7,464 nt of DNA from an uncultured bacterium (lineage in GTDB: Bacteria > Actinomycetota > Aquicultoria > SKW223): the NCBI GenBank assembly GCA_938042205.1, contig CALIRS010000200.1, positions 1-7,464 on the forward strand. The letters run 5' to 3'. A program made the position numbers and the translations under genes. Below, one piece after another: positions 5,756 through 7,464 of the stretch. Under the pieces are notes generated by a model, which did not search any database, had not been told where the DNA came from, and saw only the letters and a list, made by a program, of their open reading frames with translations. How positions within the stretch are numbered: position 1 is the stretch's first letter; each line of letters starts with the position of its first letter.

Positions 5756-5797
5756 CTTTTTAAGAACTTTTGATTTCTTGTGCTGGGAGGCAATCCG

Positions 5798-6379
5798 ATG
5801 GCTCTTTCGGAAAAGCTCAGGTATTACGTTTTCGCTGTATTTTATCTGGCAATTACATTTCAGTTTATAGCCTGGAAATACCAGACAAAAGACGTATATT
5901 TCCAATTTTTGCGCTGGGGCAAGACTCTCCTCATATTCATGCATGTAACGATAGTGCTTAGCAATATCTTTTTTTTCATATTTTTTATCTTCCTTGATTC
6001 TCATCCTGTAGTTGAAATTATTAAGATGTTTGGAATTCTTTGTTTTATAACTGGAGCAGTACTTCTTCTATCAGGATTTGTCTCTCTAGGAAGTAAAGTT
6101 TTTTCTCCTCGCGAAAATGATTACTTAAAAGTCGATGGAATTTTCAGTATTGTGCGCCATCCAATGTATCTTGGGGGTATTATTGCTGCTTTTGGGCTAT
6201 CTTGCCTTGCTGGATCAATGCTTGGACTTGTATATACCCTGATTCTTGGATTAGTTTTGGCTGATATCGCCACGGCAGAAGAAAGGGACTTAATAAATCG
6301 CTTTGGCGAAGAGTATATTAAATATACACAAAAGGTTGCGAGGCTAAATCCTCTTCTTACGTTTTTCAAACAGCAATAA
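5798..6379 (+). CDS. Isoprenylcysteine carboxyl methyltransferase/phospholipid methyltransferase-family membrane protein
   Basis: The protein has 193 residues. It has hydrophobic segments near 9-25, 43-66, 75-97 and 124-157 and the family's C-terminal SAM-binding signature: VRHPMYLGG (119-127), the conserved EE at 161-162, then FGEEYIKYTQKVARLNP (169-185), matching the ICMT/PEMT superfamily pattern RHPxYxG...EE...L...FG.EY..Y...V.R..P. These enzymes methylate hydrophobic or lipid substrates at the membrane; bacterial members are mostly uncharacterised, so the substrate is open. A frame from the GTG at 5780 exists, but TGGGAGG is 7 nt before the ATG at 5798, which decides the start. It lies 41 nt before the P1 peptidase gene, so the two may be co-transcribed, and is divergent from the phosphatidyltransferase gene, which hints at lipid head-group modification (inference). 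Confidence 0.88.
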   Translation: MALSEKLRYYVFAVFYLAITFQFIAWKYQTKDVYFQFLRWGKTLLIFMHVTIVLSNIFFFIFFIFLDSHPVVEIIKMFGILCFITGAVLLLSGFVSLGSKVFSPRENDYLKVDGIFSIVRHPMYLGGIIAAFGLSCLAGSMLGLVYTLILGLVLADIATAEERDLINRFGEEYIKYTQKVARLNPLLTFFKQQ

Positions 6380-6420
6380 GTAAATCTAAAATGTTCCAAA
6401 ATTGCATTTTTGGAGGAATC

Positions 6421-7323
6421 ATGATAACCAGTGTAAATGGAATAAAAGTTGGTCATGCAACAGATAAAAAAGGTCTTACTGGTTGCACTGTCATTCTATG
6501 TCCTCCGAAAACTACAGGTGGTTGCGAAATCCGTGGTGGCGCCCCGGGATCAAGAGAAACCGCGCTTCTTGCATCAGAAAAAACAGTTTCTGAAGTTCAC
6601 GCAGTTCTTTTTTCCGGCGGAAGTGCTTTTGGACTGGCAGCTGCCGATGGTGTGATGCGTTATCTCGAAGAAGCTGGAATCGGTTATGAAACTCCCTGGG
6701 GGAAAGTTCCCATAGTCCCATCTTCAGTAGTCTTTGATCTTTACTCAGGCGATCCAGATGCAAGACCTAATAGCGAAATGGGATACCAGGCATGCACCAA
6801 GGCTTCAACCCGGGTAGATGAAGGTAGGGTTGGCGCAGGCACCGGTACCACAATCGGCAAATGGGCAGGTCTCGAGTACTCAATGAAAGGTGGAATTGGG
6901 ACTTCGTCTGTTTCCTTCGGCGACATCCTTGTTGGCAGCCTGGCGGTAGTTAATTCGATCGGTGACGTAGTTGATGAAAATGGAAAAGTTATCGCAGGCG
7001 CACGAGACAAAAAAGGATTTTTAGCGGATAGATATCCATTTCGCCTTCCTCCCCACCTCCAACTCCAAAGCACCACTCTTGTCTGTGTTGCCACCAATGC
7101 TAAGCTCAGCAAGGTGGAAACGAATATTCTTGCTAGAAGAACCCACAATGCCCTAGCATTGTCAATCAGACCTTCTCACACCAGCATGGATGGTGATACC
7201 GTAATTGCGCTTTCAACTGGAGAGGTAGAGGTTTCCGTAGACGTTGTCGCTGAATTTGCAATTAAGAGTGCTGCTGAATCTATCAGGCGCGCTGTGACAA
7301 AGGGAAATGAACTTCTTGAATAA
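6421..7323 (+). CDS. P1 family peptidase (S58; DmpA/NylC-type N-terminal nucleophile hydrolase)
   Basis: The 300-residue cytoplasmic protein is recognised by GIKVGHAT at the N-terminus, a GGCEIRGGAPGSRE-type segment, LFSGGSAFGLAAADGVMRYLEE (63-84), GRVGAGTGTTIGKW (135-148), VVNSIGDVVDENG (176-188) and HTSMDGDTVIALSTG near the C-terminus. Members are made as one chain and cut themselves before a Ser/Thr that becomes the nucleophile; they cleave N-terminal residues from peptides, beta-peptides or nylon oligomers. The equivalent junction here is probably Ser217|Thr218 in QSTTLVCVATN, whereas relatives usually have Asn before the Thr. Asn178 probably matches the oxyanion Asn. A frame from the ATG at 6391 exists, but GGAGG four nt before the ATG at 6421 sets the start. 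It follows the methyltransferase by 41 nt. The family is certain; the substrate is not. Confidence 0.94.
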   Translation: MITSVNGIKVGHATDKKGLTGCTVILCPPKTTGGCEIRGGAPGSRETALLASEKTVSEVHAVLFSGGSAFGLAAADGVMRYLEEAGIGYETPWGKVPIVPSSVVFDLYSGDPDARPNSEMGYQACTKASTRVDEGRVGAGTGTTIGKWAGLEYSMKGGIGTSSVSFGDILVGSLAVVNSIGDVVDENGKVIAGARDKKGFLADRYPFRLPPHLQLQSTTLVCVATNAKLSKVETNILARRTHNALALSIRPSHTSMDGDTVIALSTGEVEVSVDVVAEFAIKSAAESIRRAVTKGNELLE

Positions 7324-7368
7324 ATACACATAAAAGCTTTAAAAGCAGTAATTGTTCTTGTTGAAATA

Positions 7369-7464
7369 TTATTCCATCTGTTCCTTTAAAATAACTGCCG
7401 GAGAAATTGAATAGATTCTTCTTCGCCCAAGGTATTTGGAAATGACAAAAGCAATTGCCAAAAA
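7369..7464 (-). CDS. Possible C-terminal end of an unidentified protein, convergent with the P1 peptidase gene
   Basis: The minus frame entering from the right edge encodes 31 residues (FLAIAFVISKYLGRRR then IYSISPAVILKEQME) and stops at 7371-7369. A hydrophobic stretch followed by a basic patch and an SPAxxLK-like end resembles the tail of a membrane permease of the MacB/FtsX type, but this is too short to identify. The other two minus frames are also open for 25 codons or more here, so coding is only suggested. The gap to the P1 stop is 45 nt, with no clear terminator hairpin. Confidence 0.35.
   Translation of the reverse strand, partial: FLAIAFVISKYLGRRRIYSISPAVILKEQME

Noticed and set aside
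5705..6004. Minus-strand 99-codon open frame
   Set aside because: It lies antisense to the start region of the membrane methyltransferase, has no good ribosome site and shows no recognisable fold.
6121..6456. Minus-strand 111-codon open frame
   Set aside because: It is antisense to the conserved SAM-binding end of the methyltransferase gene and has no motif of its own.
6741..7148. Minus-strand 135-codon open frame within the P1 peptidase gene
   Set aside because: It is a shadow of a strongly conserved gene; its Pro/Ser/Thr-rich translation matches nothing and it lacks a ribosome site.
7331..7347. AAAAGCTTTAAAAGC as a terminator after the P1 peptidase gene
   Set aside because: The possible 5-bp stem would leave almost no loop and is not followed by a T run.

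Overview
The window reads as an accessory but gene-dense stretch of a low-GC prokaryote, probably an anaerobic bacterium. Strong Shine-Dalgarno sites (AGGAGG-type), several GTG starts, a secreted Bacillota-style subtilase and a CDP-alcohol phosphatidyltransferase point to a bacterium. The degenerate IscS-like protein has its closest precedent that I know of in the archaeon Archaeoglobus, so an archaeal origin or gene transfer for that cluster cannot be excluded from sequence alone.

Region 1 (1-3274, all on the minus strand) reads right to left: a CDF metal-cation efflux transporter, an IscS/NifS-like PLP-fold protein, an IscU scaffold fused to a MIP18/DUF59 domain, TusA, and a DsrE-family protein cut by the window edge. 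The last four are tightly packed. The IscU ribosome site overlaps the iscS stop, tusA overlaps the iscU stop by 14 nt, and dsrE overlaps tusA by 25 nt. This is the most interesting part of the window. The IscS-like protein keeps the persulfide Cys (C325) but has Thr (T205) where the PLP-binding Lys belongs, Asp (D103) for the PLP-stacking His and His (H182) for the PLP-contacting Gln. It is therefore unlikely to be a normal cysteine desulfurase. Together with TusA and DsrE, two sulfur carriers, it suggests Fe-S assembly fed by a persulfide relay or by sulfide. That is inference.

Region 2 (3275-3596) is a 322-nt gap holding the CDF leader and a short GNAT-like N-terminal remnant on the plus strand.

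Region 3 (3597-5103) holds a secreted subtilisin-family protease with an EF-hand-like Ca-binding loop. It is divergent from a small conserved helical protein, and overlapping -10 boxes lie between the two.

Region 4 (5157-7323) holds a CDP-alcohol phosphatidyltransferase divergent from an isoprenylcysteine/phospholipid-type membrane methyltransferase, which is followed by a P1-family (DmpA/NylC-like) self-processing peptidase. The end of a convergent, unidentified ORF lies at the right edge. I saw no tRNA, rRNA, CRISPR array or insertion sequence.
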